Source: an uncultured Anaerosacchariphilus sp.
Lineage (GTDB): Bacteria > Bacillota > Clostridia > Lachnospirales > Lachnospiraceae
NCBI GenBank assembly: GCA_934402125.1
Contig: CAKRTY010000011.1
Location: 1-13,594 of the forward strand
DNA: 13,594 nucleotides
Reading direction: 5' to 3'
A program made the translations under genes and the position numbers. Below, piece by piece: positions 13,476 to 13,594 of this stretch (the first letter of the stretch is position 1; each line of letters starts with the position of its first letter). The notes beneath the pieces were generated by a model that saw only the letters and a list, made by a program, of their open reading frames with translations, was not told the origin of the DNA and searched no databases.

Positions 13476-13594
13476 ATGGCTTACACAAAATCCGATAAAG
13501 GCGACGCGCCCATGAGACGTAGAGGCATGGGACGCAGAAGAAAGAAAGTTTGCGTATTCTGCGGTAAAGAGAATAACGAAATTAACTACAAGGA
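13476..13594 (+). CDS. rpsR: 30S ribosomal protein bS18, 5' part
   Basis: The window ends within this gene after 39 codons. The peptide begins MAYTKSDKGDAPMRRRGMGR and reaches KKVCVFCGKENNEINYK, the N-terminal half of bS18. A CxxC pair (Cys26, Cys29) is present, as in the cysteine-bearing form of bS18. The RBS AGGAGG at 13462-13467 is strong and 8 bases from the ATG. It is the third gene of the rpsF-ssb-rpsR operon; bS18 binds bS6 and the 16S rRNA platform. Confidence 0.96.
   Translation, partial: MAYTKSDKGDAPMRRRGMGRRRKKVCVFCGKENNEINYK

Overview
The window looks like chromosomal core sequence from a Gram-positive anaerobe of the Clostridia, most likely Lachnospiraceae. This is inferred from the rpsF-ssb-rpsR order, a family II pyrophosphatase carrying CBS and DRTGG domains, a LysM/G5/M23 cell-wall hydrolase, strong AGGAGG-type ribosome binding sites and A+T-rich intergenic DNA between moderately G+C-rich genes. 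I see no insertion sequence, phage gene, CRISPR array, tRNA or rRNA.

Layout: the tail of an unidentified gene (to 80); type I signal peptidase and a KDPG/KDPGal aldolase-family protein (92-1289); a 493-base gap (1290-1782) holding a leftward PHO-box-like promoter, structured repeats and the promoter of the next gene; the regulated Mn-dependent pyrophosphatase, a flavin reductase-like protein and a divergent shikimate kinase-like P-loop protein, the last two overlapping by four bases (1783-4587); a membrane-anchored M23 peptidoglycan hydrolase behind a WalR-like box and closed by a bidirectional terminator (4592-6330).

Next, a tandem ACT-domain protein on the minus strand diverges from a METTL25-like methyltransferase, with the two promoters back to back. 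The methyltransferase is translationally coupled to a large exported protein whose C-terminus looks like a C39 peptidase without catalytic residues. An M29 aminopeptidase follows. Between it and a convergent small conserved gene lies a roughly 200-base, four-way palindromic element (11919-12120). The window ends with the rpsF-ssb-rpsR operon, cut inside rpsR.

The coding content is mostly housekeeping. The unusual signals are in the gaps: the 11919-12120 element, whose wobble pairs say it acts as plus-strand RNA, and the 1300-1475 region, where an 11-bp-period activator site points leftward at hairpins whose wobble pairs say they act as minus-strand RNA. I did not find a complete novel multi-gene defence or biosynthetic system.
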